This document shows, piece by piece, positions 32,511 through 40,391 of a stretch of DNA of 64,000 bases. A model generated the notes under the pieces. That model made no database searches. It worked only from the letters and a program-made list of their open reading frames with translations, and was not told where the DNA came from. Positions within the stretch are counted from its first letter, which is position 1. Each line of letters starts with the position of its first letter. Both the position numbers and the translations under genes were made by a program. The stretch is from the NCBI GenBank assembly GCA_041687075.1, contig JAWLCO010000001.1, positions 1-64,000 of the forward strand, in the 5' to 3' direction. This stretch comes from ZC4RG25 sp041687075. GTDB lineage: Bacteria > Pseudomonadota > Alphaproteobacteria > Rhizobiales > Hyphomicrobiaceae.

Positions 32511-34763
32511 TCAACCGAATGCTGGTCCGAACCTGTTCGATCTCGGGAATCCTTTCGGTGCGACCTTGCCGGCCTGGGACCGCTGACCGATCCAGTCCCC
32601 GATCTCATTCATGCTCAGCGTGAAGGTCCGCCCGGCGGCATCGGCCCAGGTCAGCCCGCCCTTCTTGCTGAACACGCGGGCATCGACGAGCTTGCCGCCC
32701 TTGATCCGCTGCAGGATGACGCCCTTGCCGCGGGTCATCTCGTTGACCTCATCGAGCGGGAAGACGAGCATTTTTCTGTTGTCGCCGATGGTGGCGATCA
32801 TGTCGCCTGCAGCCGGCACACAGACCTTCGCCTCGTCGGGCTCTGAGACGTTCAGCACCTGCCGCCCCTTGCGGGTCGAAGCCACGACGTCATCCTCCGG
32901 CACGACGAAACCATGTCCGCTGGTCGCCGCGACGAGCAGCTTGCGGCCGGGCTGGTGCACGAACAGCTCCAGCACGTCGTGGTTTTCCTCGAGGTCGATC
33001 ATCAGGCGGATCGGCTCGCCGTGGCCGCGGCCGCCCGGCAGCTCGTTGCCCGAGAGCGTGAAGAACCGGCCGTTGGTCGCGAAGACGATCAGCTTGTCCG
33101 TGGTGAAGGCCTTGACGGCCCGCTTCAGCCGGTCGCCCTGCTTAAAGTCGAGCTTCGCGACATCGTCGAGGTGCCCTTTCATGGCGCGGATCCAGCCCTT
33201 CTCGGAGAGAATGACCGTGATCGGCTCCTTCTCGACCATCGCCTGCTCGAGATCGATTTCGATCTCCGGCGGCTCGGCAAAGGAGGTGCGGCGAAGGCCG
33301 AGGCCGGTCTTCTTGGAGTATTGCTCGCGCGTGTCGCGCACCTCGTCGGCGATTTTCGACCACTGCAGGTCTTCGGACTTGAGCAGCTTCTGCAGGTCGC
33401 GCCGTTCCTTCGACAGCCGGTCGTGCTCGGCCTTGATCTCGATTTCCTCGAGCTTGGACAGCGCCCGCAGCCGGAGATTCAGGATCGCCTCGGCCTGCAC
33501 ATCCGTGAGCCCGAACCTGGCGATGAGCTTCGCCTTCGGTTCCTCCTCGAAGCGGATGATCCGGATGACTTCGTCGATGTTGAGGTAGGCGATCAGATAG
33601 CCGTCGAGGACCTCGAGCCGGTGCTCGATTTTGCGCAGCCGGAACTGCGAACGCCGGATCAGTACCTCCTTACGGTGATCCAGCCACTGCCGCAGCACAT
33701 CCCGAAGCGACAGCACGTTCGGGATCTGCCCGTGCGACAACACGTTCATGTTGAGGCCGAAGCGGATCTCGAGCTCGGTGAGCCGGAACAGGCTCTCCAT
33801 CATCAGCACGGGATCGACGGTCCGGCTCTTCGGCTCGATGACGAGGCGGACCTCCTCGGCCGACTCGTCGCGCACGTCGGAGACGAGCGGCAGCTTACGC
33901 TCCTGCAGCAGCTCGGCGATCTTCTCGACGAGCTTCGACTTGGGCACCTGGTAGGGGATCTCGGTGATCACGACCTGATAGGTGCCGCGGCCGGTATCCT
34001 CGCGGTGCCACTTCGCGCGCAGCCTGAAGCCGCCCCGGCCCGTCCTGTACGCTTCGATGATCGACTCGCGCGGCTCGACCAGCACGCCGCCCGTCGGGAA
34101 ATCCGGTCCCGGGATGAACTCCACCAGCTTCTCGATCGAGGCATTCGGATGCTTGATGAGGTGCAGGAGCGCATTGCACAGCTCCTCCACATTGTGTGGC
34201 GGGATATTCGTCGCCATGCCGACCGCGATGCCCGACGAGCCGTTCGCCAGCACGTTAGGGAAGTTGGCCGGCAGGACAATGGGCTCTTCATCCTCGCCGT
34301 TGAAGGTCGGGCGGAAGTCGACCGTCTCCTGGTCGATCCCTTCGAGCAGCCGAAGCGCCGTTTCCGAGAGTCGCGCTTCGGTGTAGCGGTAGGCGGCGGC
34401 GTTATCCCCGTCGATGTTGCCGAAGTTGCCCTGGCCGTCGACCAGCGGATAGCGCTGGGCGAAGTCCTGAGCCAGACGCACAAGTGCTTCATAGACCGCC
34501 TGATCGCCATGCGGGTGGAACTTGCCGATGACGTCACCGACCACGCGGGCGCACTTCTTGTAGGCGGCATCCGGGTCGAGCCGCAGCTCGCGCATGGCGT
34601 AGAGGATACGCCGGTGCACCGGTTTCAGGCCGTCACGCACGTCCGGCAGCGCGCGGCCCATGATGGTGGACAGCGCGTAGGACAGGTAACGCTCCTCGAG
34701 CGCTTCCTTCAGGTTGATGGGCTCGATGGGCCCCGGCCCGGGCAGAATCGGTTTCGTTGTCAT
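32511..34763 (-). CDS. parC: DNA topoisomerase IV subunit A
   Basis: A 750-residue type IIA topoisomerase A subunit that, with ParE, unlinks sister chromosomes. The winged-helix/catalytic region has LPDVRDGLKPVHRRILYAM, FHPHGDQAVYEALVRLAQ and the active Tyr127 in YRYTEARL. PNVLANGSSGIAVGMATNIPPHN and the coiled-coil gate follow, and the C-terminal third is a degenerate beta-pinwheel. It has the shorter ParC-type tail rather than the GyrA box QRRGGKG. The residue matching E. coli ParC Ser80 is Gln88, which I believe is normal in this class. Confidence 0.95.
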   Translation of the reverse strand: MTTKPILPGPGPIEPINLKEALEERYLSYALSTIMGRALPDVRDGLKPVHRRILYAMRELRLDPDAAYKKCARVVGDVIGKFHPHGDQAVYEALVRLAQDFAQRYPLVDGQGNFGNIDGDNAAAYRYTEARLSETALRLLEGIDQETVDFRPTFNGEDEEPIVLPANFPNVLANGSSGIAVGMATNIPPHNVEELCNALLHLIKHPNASIEKLVEFIPGPDFPTGGVLVEPRESIIEAYRTGRGGFRLRAKWHREDTGRGTYQVVITEIPYQVPKSKLVEKIAELLQERKLPLVSDVRDESAEEVRLVIEPKSRTVDPVLMMESLFRLTELEIRFGLNMNVLSHGQIPNVLSLRDVLRQWLDHRKEVLIRRSQFRLRKIEHRLEVLDGYLIAYLNIDEVIRIIRFEEEPKAKLIARFGLTDVQAEAILNLRLRALSKLEEIEIKAEHDRLSKERRDLQKLLKSEDLQWSKIADEVRDTREQYSKKTGLGLRRTSFAEPPEIEIDLEQAMVEKEPITVILSEKGWIRAMKGHLDDVAKLDFKQGDRLKRAVKAFTTDKLIVFATNGRFFTLSGNELPGGRGHGEPIRLMIDLEENHDVLELFVHQPGRKLLVAATSGHGFVVPEDDVVASTRKGRQVLNVSEPDEAKVCVPAAGDMIATIGDNRKMLVFPLDEVNEMTRGKGVILQRIKGGKLVDARVFSKKGGLTWADAAGRTFTLSMNEIGDWIGQRSQAGKVAPKGFPRSNRFGPAFG

Positions 34764-35023
34764 ATTCGCTGACTAGCGGAGCGCCTGATGCCCCTCAAGT
34801 GCGCTGGGGCCACACCCTGTTCTCGCCACTGCATCCAGGTTTCAGGCAGCTCCCGTGGTTGTTGCTGGAGTTGCGCCAGATTTAGGACCTGTTCACGTCA
34901 TATTCATCTGGCAAGCGCTAAGTCCCTGACGGAGACTCGTCGAAAGTCCGGCCTCTGCCGCCCCCATCCGGCGGCCAGGCACATTTGCCCAATGGGGCGG
35001 TCAACTCAGGAATGGTGGTCACC

Positions 35024-35344
35024 ATGTTCAGGAAGTTGGCTCATCCGATCATGGCCCTCACGCTCGTCTTCGCGCTTGCGGCCGCAGCCGCCCAGCCTGC
35101 CGAGGCCGGCCGTGGCGGGCGCGCGGCAGCGTTCATCGGCGGCACGCTGCTGGGGCTTGGCATCGCCGGCGCCATCGCGCACGGGCGTGGCCACGGCGAC
35201 GTTTACTACGATGATTACGGTGGCTGCTACAAAGGCCGCTTGCGCTGTAAGTGGGTCGAGGGGCCCTGCTATCACAACAAATACGGCGATTATGTCTGCC
35301 GCCGCGGGCGCGAGCGTTGCTGGCGGCCGACCTACTGCGATTGA
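35024..35344 (+). CDS. Small secreted Gly/Cys-rich protein
   Basis: A 106-residue protein with a signal peptide (PIMALTLVFALAAAAAQPAEA). A short Gly-rich stretch (FIGGTLLGLGIAGAIAHGRGHG) comes next, then a Tyr/Asp segment, and a C-terminal half with six cysteines (GGCYKGRLRCKW, GPCYHN, YVCRRGRERCW, TYCD) likely forming disulfides. The type is common in Hyphomicrobiales but without a name I can assign. An upstream ATG at 35012 is possible. Stands alone. Confidence 0.7.
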   Translation: MFRKLAHPIMALTLVFALAAAAAQPAEAGRGGRAAAFIGGTLLGLGIAGAIAHGRGHGDVYYDDYGGCYKGRLRCKWVEGPCYHNKYGDYVCRRGRERCWRPTYCD

Positions 35345-35401
35345 TTGCCTGATCTAGCCGGAGCTGCGGCGTCTAGCCGTTTCGGCTGACGCCGTTCTGA
35401 C

Positions 35402-36187
35402 TCAGGTCGTGGCAGCAGCGCTCGCTGATTCTTCTCGCCGGCGCATGACTGCGACATGCAGCACGACGGCGGCTGCGTTGGACACATTGAGGCTCGACAG
35501 CGGCCCCGGCGTGGCAATCCGGCATAACCGGTCGCAGCTCTCCTTGGTGAGCTGGCGCAGTCCCTTGCCTTCGGCACCCAGCACGAGGGCGATCGGACCA
35601 GTCAGCGGCTCGTCCTCGATCTGCTTCGGACCCGTGCCGTCGAGGCCGATCCGGGTGCAGCCGAGCTCACCCAGCTCCGCAAGAGCACGGGCCAGGTTCT
35701 GAACGAGGGCAATAGGAACCAGATCGAGGGCGCCGGACGCGCTCTTGGCCAGAGTGCCTGTGAGCGGCGGGCTGTGGCGCCGGGTCATGACCAGGCCGGC
35801 AGCGCCGAAGGCGGCCGCCGAGCGCAGCACGGCCCCGACGTTATGCGGATCCGTGACCTGGTCGAGCACGAGAATGGGCCCGGCATCCGTCCGCGCCGCC
35901 AGCTCTTCGAGCGAGGACTCCGGCAACAGCTCCGTCTCGAGCAGGGCGCCCTGGTGCACGGTATCGGGCCCCAGGCGGCGGTCGAGATCGCGCGGGATGA
36001 CGCGCTCTGCCGTGACGCTGCGCGCGGCGATCGCCTCGGCGAGGCGACGCTCGGCATTCTCGGTGAGGAACAGTCGGCCGATGGCGCGCGCAGGGTTGCG
36101 CAACGCGGCCTCGACGGCATGTATCCCATAGAGCAGGACAGGCCCGTCCTGCGGCTCGCGCCGGCCTGGCCGGCGAGGCTCTGGCAT
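35402..36187 (-). CDS. rlmB: 23S rRNA (guanosine-2'-O)-methyltransferase RlmB/TrmH family
   Basis: A 261-residue SPOUT methyltransferase. The substrate-binding N-terminal domain starts LLYGIHAVEAALRNP. The catalytic knot has ILVLDQVTDPHNVGAVLRSAAAFG, then IALVLGAEGKGLRQL and LSSLNVSNAAAVVLHVA. These are the three motifs of TrmH/RlmB enzymes. RlmB methylates G2251 in the peptidyl-transferase P loop; assignment over a tRNA methylase rests on the N-terminal domain. Divergent from the tRNA-Tyr gene. Confidence 0.88.
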   Translation of the reverse strand: MPEPRRPGRREPQDGPVLLYGIHAVEAALRNPARAIGRLFLTENAERRLAEAIAARSVTAERVIPRDLDRRLGPDTVHQGALLETELLPESSLEELAARTDAGPILVLDQVTDPHNVGAVLRSAAAFGAAGLVMTRRHSPPLTGTLAKSASGALDLVPIALVQNLARALAELGELGCTRIGLDGTGPKQIEDEPLTGPIALVLGAEGKGLRQLTKESCDRLCRIATPGPLSSLNVSNAAAVVLHVAVMRRREESASAAATT

Positions 36188-36282
36188 GGTCCAGCCCCAA
36201 TGCTTACCTGACTTGCATCCTTCGGCGTCCCGCTGTATGTCGGGCGGGCCGCCGACCCTACGCGCAACGCTACGTTTTTCAA

Positions 36283-36311
36283 TTGACATTTGGCCCAGCC
36301 ATCACGATAAA
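36283..36311 (+). promoter_or_regulatory. Sigma-70-type promoter for tRNA-Tyr/tRNA-Gly/tuf
   Basis: TTGACA (36283-36288), 17-base spacer, GATAAA (36306-36311). It lies 61 bases before the mature tRNA-Tyr and downstream of the divergent rlmB start. The perfect -35 makes it the best promoter candidate in the window. Confidence 0.65.
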
Positions 36312-36371
36312 ACGCAGCGTTGCCCTGCTGGAGACGGCGGGGCAATTTCGTTTGTCCATGAACCGGGTCCC

Positions 36372-36457
36372 GGAGGGGTGCCCGAGTGGCTAAAGGGGAC
36401 GGACTGTAAATCCGTTGGCTAACGCCTACGCTGGTTCGAATCCAGCCCCCTCCACCA
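36372..36457 (+). tRNA. tRNA-Tyr (GTA)
   Basis: 86 bases including an encoded CCA. The acceptor stem GGAGGGG pairs with CCCCTCC, the anticodon GTA is in CTGTAAA, the long type II variable arm (GTTGGCTAACGCCTACG) is typical of tRNA-Tyr, and the T arm is CTGGTTCGAATCCAG. It precedes tRNA-Gly and tuf, matching the order tyrU-glyT-tufB of the E. coli tufB operon, except that the flanking tRNA-Thr genes are missing. Confidence 0.97.
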
Positions 36458-36485
36458 GCTCGGACATGGATCGCGATGAACGGGT

Positions 36486-36559
36486 GCGGGTGTAGCTCAA
36501 TGGTAGAGCAGCAGCCTTCCAAGCTGAATACGGGGGTTCGATTCCCCTCACCCGCTCCA
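36486..36559 (+). tRNA. tRNA-Gly (TCC)
   Basis: 74 bases including CCA. Acceptor GCGGGTG pairs with CACCCGC; D arm GCTCAATGGTAGAGC; anticodon TCC in CTTCCAA; T arm GGGGGTTCGATTCCCCT. It is 28 bases after tRNA-Tyr, in the same transcript as the following tuf gene. Confidence 0.97.
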
Positions 36560-36740
36560 TCTTTTTCGCCAGGCGCAGTCGATGCCGTCCGGCCTCGCTG
36601 CGGAGGGCAGGCGAACCAAGTCGCCGGCCACGCGATTGTGGTGAGCAGGATCGAGTTCTGGGGCGTCATGGAAGGCGCGTGACGCCGGTTGAGTAGCGCA
36701 GAACGCGCTGGTTTGGACCCTGAGTAGAGGCAGGCAGGCA

Positions 36741-37986
36741 ACCGATGGCCAAACAAAAATTCGAGCGGACGAAGCCGCACTGCAACGTGGGCACGATCGG
36801 TCACGTGGACCATGGCAAGACGACGCTGACGGCGGCTCTGACGAAGGTTTCTGCGGACCAGGGCTGGACGGAGTCGTCTGTGTCGTATGACCAGGTGGCG
36901 AAGGCCTCTGAGAGCCAGGGGCGCCGCGACCCGACGAAGATCCTGACCATTGCGACGAGCCACGTCGAGTACTCGACGCCGAACCGGCACTACGCGCACG
37001 TCGACTGCCCAGGCCACGCCGACTACGTGAAGAACATGATCACCGGCGCGGCGCAGATGGACGGCGCCATTTTGGTGGTGTCGGCGGTTGACGGCCCGAT
37101 GCCGCAGACGCGCGAGCACATCCTGCTGGCCCGTCAGGTTGGTGTGCCCTACATCGTCGTGTTCCTGAACAAGTGCGACGTGGTGGACGACCCGGAGCTT
37201 CTGGATCTGGTCGAGCTTGAGGTGCGGGAGCTTCTGTCGAAGTACCAGTTCCCGGGCGATGATGTTCCTGTGATCCGCGGTGCTGCGATCAAGGCGCTGA
37301 ACGGTGAGAAGGGCGAGCTGGCGGATCAGGCGATCCTGAAGCTCTATGAGGCCCTGGACACCTACATCCCGCTGCCCGAGCGTCCGAAGGACCAGCCGTT
37401 CCTGATGCCGATCGAGGACGTGTTCTCGATCTCGGGCCGCGGCACGGTTGTGACGGGCCGCATCGAGCGCGGCACGATCAAGGTGGGTGAAGAGGTCGAG
37501 ATCGTCGGGCTGCGCGACACGCAGAAGTCTGTTGTGACCGGCGTCGAGATGTTCCGCAAGCTTCTGGACGCGGGCGAGGCTGGCGACAATGTGGGCTGCC
37601 TTCTGCGCGGCATCGACAAGGATGCGGTGGAGCGCGGCCAGGTGCTGTGCAAGCCGGGGTCTGTGAAGCCGCACAAGAAGTTCGAGGCTGAAGCCTACAT
37701 CCTGACCAAGGACGAGGGCGGGCGGCATACGCCGTTCTTCAAGAACTACCGTCCGCAGTTCTACTTCCGGACGACGGACGTGACGGGTGTCGTCACGCTT
37801 CCGGAGGGGACTGAGATGGTGATGCCTGGCGACAACGTTGCGATGTCGGTCGAGCTGATCACACCGATCGCGATGGAGGAGAAGCAGCGCTTCGCCATCC
37901 GCGAGGGCGGCCGTACGGTCGGCGCCGGCGTGGTCACGAAGGTCATCGAGTAAGAAAGAAGGCCAGGAACACTGGCGGCTGCGGCG
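36741..37986 (+). repeat. Direct repeat copy 1 (tuf plus 3' flank)
   Basis: 1,246 bp matching 54201-55446. Identity covers 4 bases before the ATG, the whole gene except two adjacent bases at 37940-37941, and 33 bases past the stop, including the small hairpin GCCAG-GAACA-CTGGC. Sequences diverge abruptly at both ends, as expected of a gene-conversion tract. Confidence 0.95.
36745..37953 (+). CDS. tuf: Elongation factor Tu, copy 1, with atypical switch I
   Basis: A 402-residue EF-Tu that delivers aminoacyl-tRNA to the ribosome. GTP motifs: GHVDHGKT (P loop), DCPGH (G3), NKCD (G4). The G5 region reads RGAAIKAL in place of GSALKAL. Domains 2 and 3 are canonical (SGRGTVVTGRIERG, RPQFYFRTTDVTG, REGGRTVGAGVV). 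Switch I is not: the usual EERARGITI-S/N-T is replaced by ESQGRRDPTKILTIATS, about five residues longer. Aligning on Thr61, Gly59 becomes Ile and Ile60 becomes Leu. E. coli EF-Tu has 394 residues. Codons lean to CTG, GTG and TCT more than neighbours. Differs from copy 2 only at Lys399. Confidence 0.97.
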   Translation: MAKQKFERTKPHCNVGTIGHVDHGKTTLTAALTKVSADQGWTESSVSYDQVAKASESQGRRDPTKILTIATSHVEYSTPNRHYAHVDCPGHADYVKNMITGAAQMDGAILVVSAVDGPMPQTREHILLARQVGVPYIVVFLNKCDVVDDPELLDLVELEVRELLSKYQFPGDDVPVIRGAAIKALNGEKGELADQAILKLYEALDTYIPLPERPKDQPFLMPIEDVFSISGRGTVVTGRIERGTIKVGEEVEIVGLRDTQKSVVTGVEMFRKLLDAGEAGDNVGCLLRGIDKDAVERGQVLCKPGSVKPHKKFEAEAYILTKDEGGRHTPFFKNYRPQFYFRTTDVTGVVTLPEGTEMVMPGDNVAMSVELITPIAMEEKQRFAIREGGRTVGAGVVTKVIE

Positions 37987-38015
37987 ACGGCGCGCGCTCC
38001 GGATCGATCGCGTGA

Positions 38016-38061
38016 CTTGTCAAGAAAAAAATGTGACAAGGCTCGGATGATCGGTTATCTA
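38016..38061 (+). promoter_or_regulatory. Promoter with overlapping inverted repeat before tRNA-Trp/secE
   Basis: CTTGTCA (38016-38022) and TGACAAG (38034-38040) form a perfect 7-bp inverted repeat around an A-rich 11-base spacer. The second arm holds a possible -35 GTGACA (38033-38038), 17 bases before TATCTA (38056-38061). The tRNA-Trp gene starts 35 bases later. The repeat could be an operator. Confidence 0.45.
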
Positions 38062-38095
38062 GGGCGTTCTTGAGGGGCCGGACTCTGGCAGCTCT

Positions 38096-38171
38096 AGGGG
38101 TGTAGCTCAATTGGCAGAGCGTCGGTCTCCAAAACCGAAGGCTGGGGGTTCGAGACCCTCCACCCCTGCCA
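38096..38171 (+). tRNA. tRNA-Trp (CCA)
   Basis: 76 bases including CCA. Acceptor AGGGGTG pairs with CACCCCT; D arm GCTCAATTGGCAGAGC; anticodon CCA in TCTCCAAAAC; T arm GGGGGTTCGAGACCCTC. Placement directly before secE-nusG is the usual bacterial arrangement. Confidence 0.97.
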
Positions 38172-38288
38172 TTTGAACCATTATAGGTCGCCCTGTGGCG
38201 CGGCGTCTGCCGGCCACGGGGTGTCGTCGTCAATCAGCGGGGCGCTCACGGCGGGGCGCGGGTCGTGTGACCCGGAGAATCAGCGGGA

Positions 38289-38486
38289 ATGGCAAAGTAC
38301 AATCCGTTCGAGTTCATTCAGGAAGTTCGCCAGGAGACCGCGAAGGTCACGTGGCCTGGTCGCAAGGAGGTGTGGGTCACCACCGCTGCGGTTCTGGTCA
38401 TGGTGACGCTGGCGGCGATCTTCTTCCTCGTCACGGACCAGGTTCTGGGTTGGCTGGTCAGTTTCGTCCTCGGGTTTGGCGGCTGA
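38289..38486 (+). CDS. secE: Preprotein translocase subunit SecE
   Basis: A 65-residue single-TM SecE of the short type. The amphipathic helix FEFIQEVRQETAKVTWPGRKEVW is followed by the membrane helix VTTAAVLVMVTLAAIFFLVTD. The conserved KVTWP motif contacts SecY. It stabilises the SecYEG channel in the inner membrane. It is 65 bases before nusG, in the normal order. Confidence 0.96.
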   Translation: MAKYNPFEFIQEVRQETAKVTWPGRKEVWVTTAAVLVMVTLAAIFFLVTDQVLGWLVSFVLGFGG

Positions 38487-38551
38487 TCGACGGGCGCTGG
38501 TCTGCCGGGCAGTGCGCGAGAGCATCTTGATAATCGCAGGATCCAAGTCGA

Positions 38552-39085
38552 ATGGCGAAGCGTTGGTACATCGTGCACGCTTATACTAATTTTGAGCGCA
38601 AGGTGGCCGACGCCATCCGCGAGCGGGCGCGGCAGGCTAGCCTGGAGCACCTCATCGAGGACATCGTCGTTCCCACCGAGGAGGTGACCGAGGTCCGGCG
38701 CGGGCGCAAGGTCGTGGCGGAGCGCAAGTTCCTGCCGGGCTACGTGCTCGTGAGAATGGATCTTACTGATCAGGTATTCCACCTGATCCGGAACACACCC
38801 AAGGTGACCGGGTTCCTGGGGGCTGAGAACAAGCCGATGCCCATATCTGATGAGGAGGCGGCGCGCATCCTGCATCAGGTGAGGGAGGGCGTCGAGCGGC
38901 CGAAGCCGTCGGTGACCTTCGAGGTCGGCGAGCAGGTGCGGGTGGCAGACGGTCCTTTTGCATCATTCTCGGGCTCGGTCGAGGAGGTCGACGAGGAGCG
39001 CTCGCGGCTCAAGGTGGCCGTTTCGATTTTCGGCCGGCCGACGCCCGTGGAGCTCGAGTTCGGACAGGTCGAGAAGGTCGGTTGA
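38552..39085 (+). CDS. nusG: Transcription termination/antitermination factor NusG
   Basis: A 177-residue NusG. The NGN domain (KRWYIVHAYTNFERKVADAI, FLPGYVLVRMDL, TPKVTGFLG) binds RNA polymerase at the RpoB/RpoC clamp. The C-terminal KOW domain (EVGEQVRVADGPFASFSGSVEEVD) binds Rho or S10. Regular length and no insertion. It is the last gene before rplK; the 167-base gap contains a GC palindrome CCGGCCCC-AC-GGGGCCGG at 39115-39132 with no T run. Confidence 0.97.
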   Translation: MAKRWYIVHAYTNFERKVADAIRERARQASLEHLIEDIVVPTEEVTEVRRGRKVVAERKFLPGYVLVRMDLTDQVFHLIRNTPKVTGFLGAENKPMPISDEEAARILHQVREGVERPKPSVTFEVGEQVRVADGPFASFSGSVEEVDEERSRLKVAVSIFGRPTPVELEFGQVEKVG

Positions 39086-39252
39086 GCGAGAAGCGACAGC
39101 CGTCTAGCAGGGATCCGGCCCCACGGGGCCGGGAATACCGCGGCATCGGGGCCTTCCGGTTCGTGCCGCATCGCGTGCGGGAGGGCCAGCCAGCCCGTTA
39201 ACCGCTAACCCAGGAGGGGCTTACCCCTTCGCTGTGGCTAAAGGGACACTAT

Positions 39253-39681
39253 ATGGCAAAAAAGATAGAAGGTTACATCAACCTGCAGGTTCCGGCGGGT
39301 AAAGCAAACCCATCACCGCCGATCGGACCCGCGCTTGGTCAGCGCGGCGTCAATATCATGGAATTCTGCAAGGCGTTCAACGCCAAGACCAAGGACATGG
39401 AGCCGGACACACCGATTCCGGTGAAAATCACTGTCTACTCCGACAGGTCCTTCACGTTCGAGATGCGTACGCCACCCGCCACCTTCTTCCTCAAGAAGGC
39501 GGCAAAAATAAACTCCGGGTCCAAGGATCCGGGCCGCTCCAGCGTCGGCACCGTCACAATGGCGCAGGTGCGGGAGATCGCCAAGGAGAAGATGAAGGAT
39601 CTCAACACCGACGATCTGGAGCAGGCCGCGAGGACTATCGCCGGCAGCGCACGGTCGATGGGTCTGCAGGTTGTGGAGTGA
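39253..39681 (+). CDS. rplK: 50S ribosomal protein L11
   Basis: A 142-residue L11 of the GTPase-associated centre. The N-terminal domain has GYINLQVPAGKANPSPPIGPALGQRGVNIMEFCKAFN, with the proline-rich segment that thiostrepton contacts. The C-terminal domain (KEKMKDLNTDDLEQAARTIAGSARSMGL) binds the 23S rRNA 1051-1108 region. First gene of the rplKA pair; rplA begins 5 bases after its stop. Autoregulation by L1 on the rplK leader is the usual mechanism; a leader match was not identified clearly. Confidence 0.97.
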   Translation: MAKKIEGYINLQVPAGKANPSPPIGPALGQRGVNIMEFCKAFNAKTKDMEPDTPIPVKITVYSDRSFTFEMRTPPATFFLKKAAKINSGSKDPGRSSVGTVTMAQVREIAKEKMKDLNTDDLEQAARTIAGSARSMGLQVVE

Positions 39682-39686
39682 CGGCC

Positions 39687-40391
39687 ATGGCAAAAGTCGG
39701 AAAGAGAATCAGGACTGCCCGCGAGAAGGTCGATCGCAACAAGGCCTATGCCCTCGAAGAGGCGATCAAGCTGGTGAAGTCTGCATCGTCGGTGAAGTTC
39801 GACGAGACCGTCGACGTTGCTCTCAACCTTGGCGTCGATCCCAAGCATGCCGATCAGGTCGTGCGCGGCGTCTGCCAGCTGCCGAACGGCTCGGGCCGCA
39901 CCGTGCGCGTGGCCGTTTTTGCTCGCGCTGCCAAGGCGGACGAAGCCAAGGCCGCTGGCGCCGACGTCGTGGGTGCCGAGGATCTGTTCGAGCAGGTCCA
40001 GCGGGGCGAGATCAATTTCGACCGCTGCATCGCGACGCCTGACATGATGGGTCTGGTGGGCCGTCTCGGTAAGGTGCTCGGCCCGCGCGGCCTCATGCCG
40101 AACCCGCGCGTCGGCACGGTGACGATGGACGTGGCCGGCGCCGTCAAGGCGGCCAAGGGCGGTGCCGTCGAATTCCGTGTCGAGAAGGCGGGCATCGTGC
40201 ACGCAGGCGTCGGCAAGGCGAGCTTTCCCGATGACAAGCTCGCCGAGAACATCCGGGCCTTCGTGGATGCGGTGAACAGGGCGAAGCCGCCGGGTGCGAA
40301 GGGCACGTATCTCAAGAAAGTGGCGATCAGCTCGACCATGGGTCCCGGCATCCGGGTCGATCAGGCCACCGTTCTGGGTGCCGCGCAGTAG
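39687..40391 (+). CDS. rplA: 50S ribosomal protein L1
   Basis: A 234-residue L1, the mobile L1-stalk protein and translational repressor of the rplKA mRNA. It shows KVGKRIRTAREKVDRNKAY, FDETVDVALNLGVDPKHADQVVRG, LGPRGLMPNPRVGTVT and the end SSTMGPGIRVDQATV. The start at ATG 39687 fits the family better than a GTG three codons earlier. It closes the rplKA pair; a 388-base leader precedes rplJ. Confidence 0.97.
   Translation: MAKVGKRIRTAREKVDRNKAYALEEAIKLVKSASSVKFDETVDVALNLGVDPKHADQVVRGVCQLPNGSGRTVRVAVFARAAKADEAKAAGADVVGAEDLFEQVQRGEINFDRCIATPDMMGLVGRLGKVLGPRGLMPNPRVGTVTMDVAGAVKAAKGGAVEFRVEKAGIVHAGVGKASFPDDKLAENIRAFVDAVNRAKPPGAKGTYLKKVAISSTMGPGIRVDQATVLGAAQ

Noticed and set aside
34500..34530. 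ParC Gln88 at the quinolone-resistance position (E. coli Ser80)
   Set aside because: I recall Gln at this place as normal for Alphaproteobacteria, so it is no sign of acquired resistance.
32913..34772. 619-codon antisense frame opposite parC
   Set aside because: Shadow frame; parC shows all catalytic motifs.
36741..37986. Duplicated 1.25-kb block as an insertion sequence
   Set aside because: It is the tuf gene itself; there are no terminal inverted repeats, target duplications or transposase.
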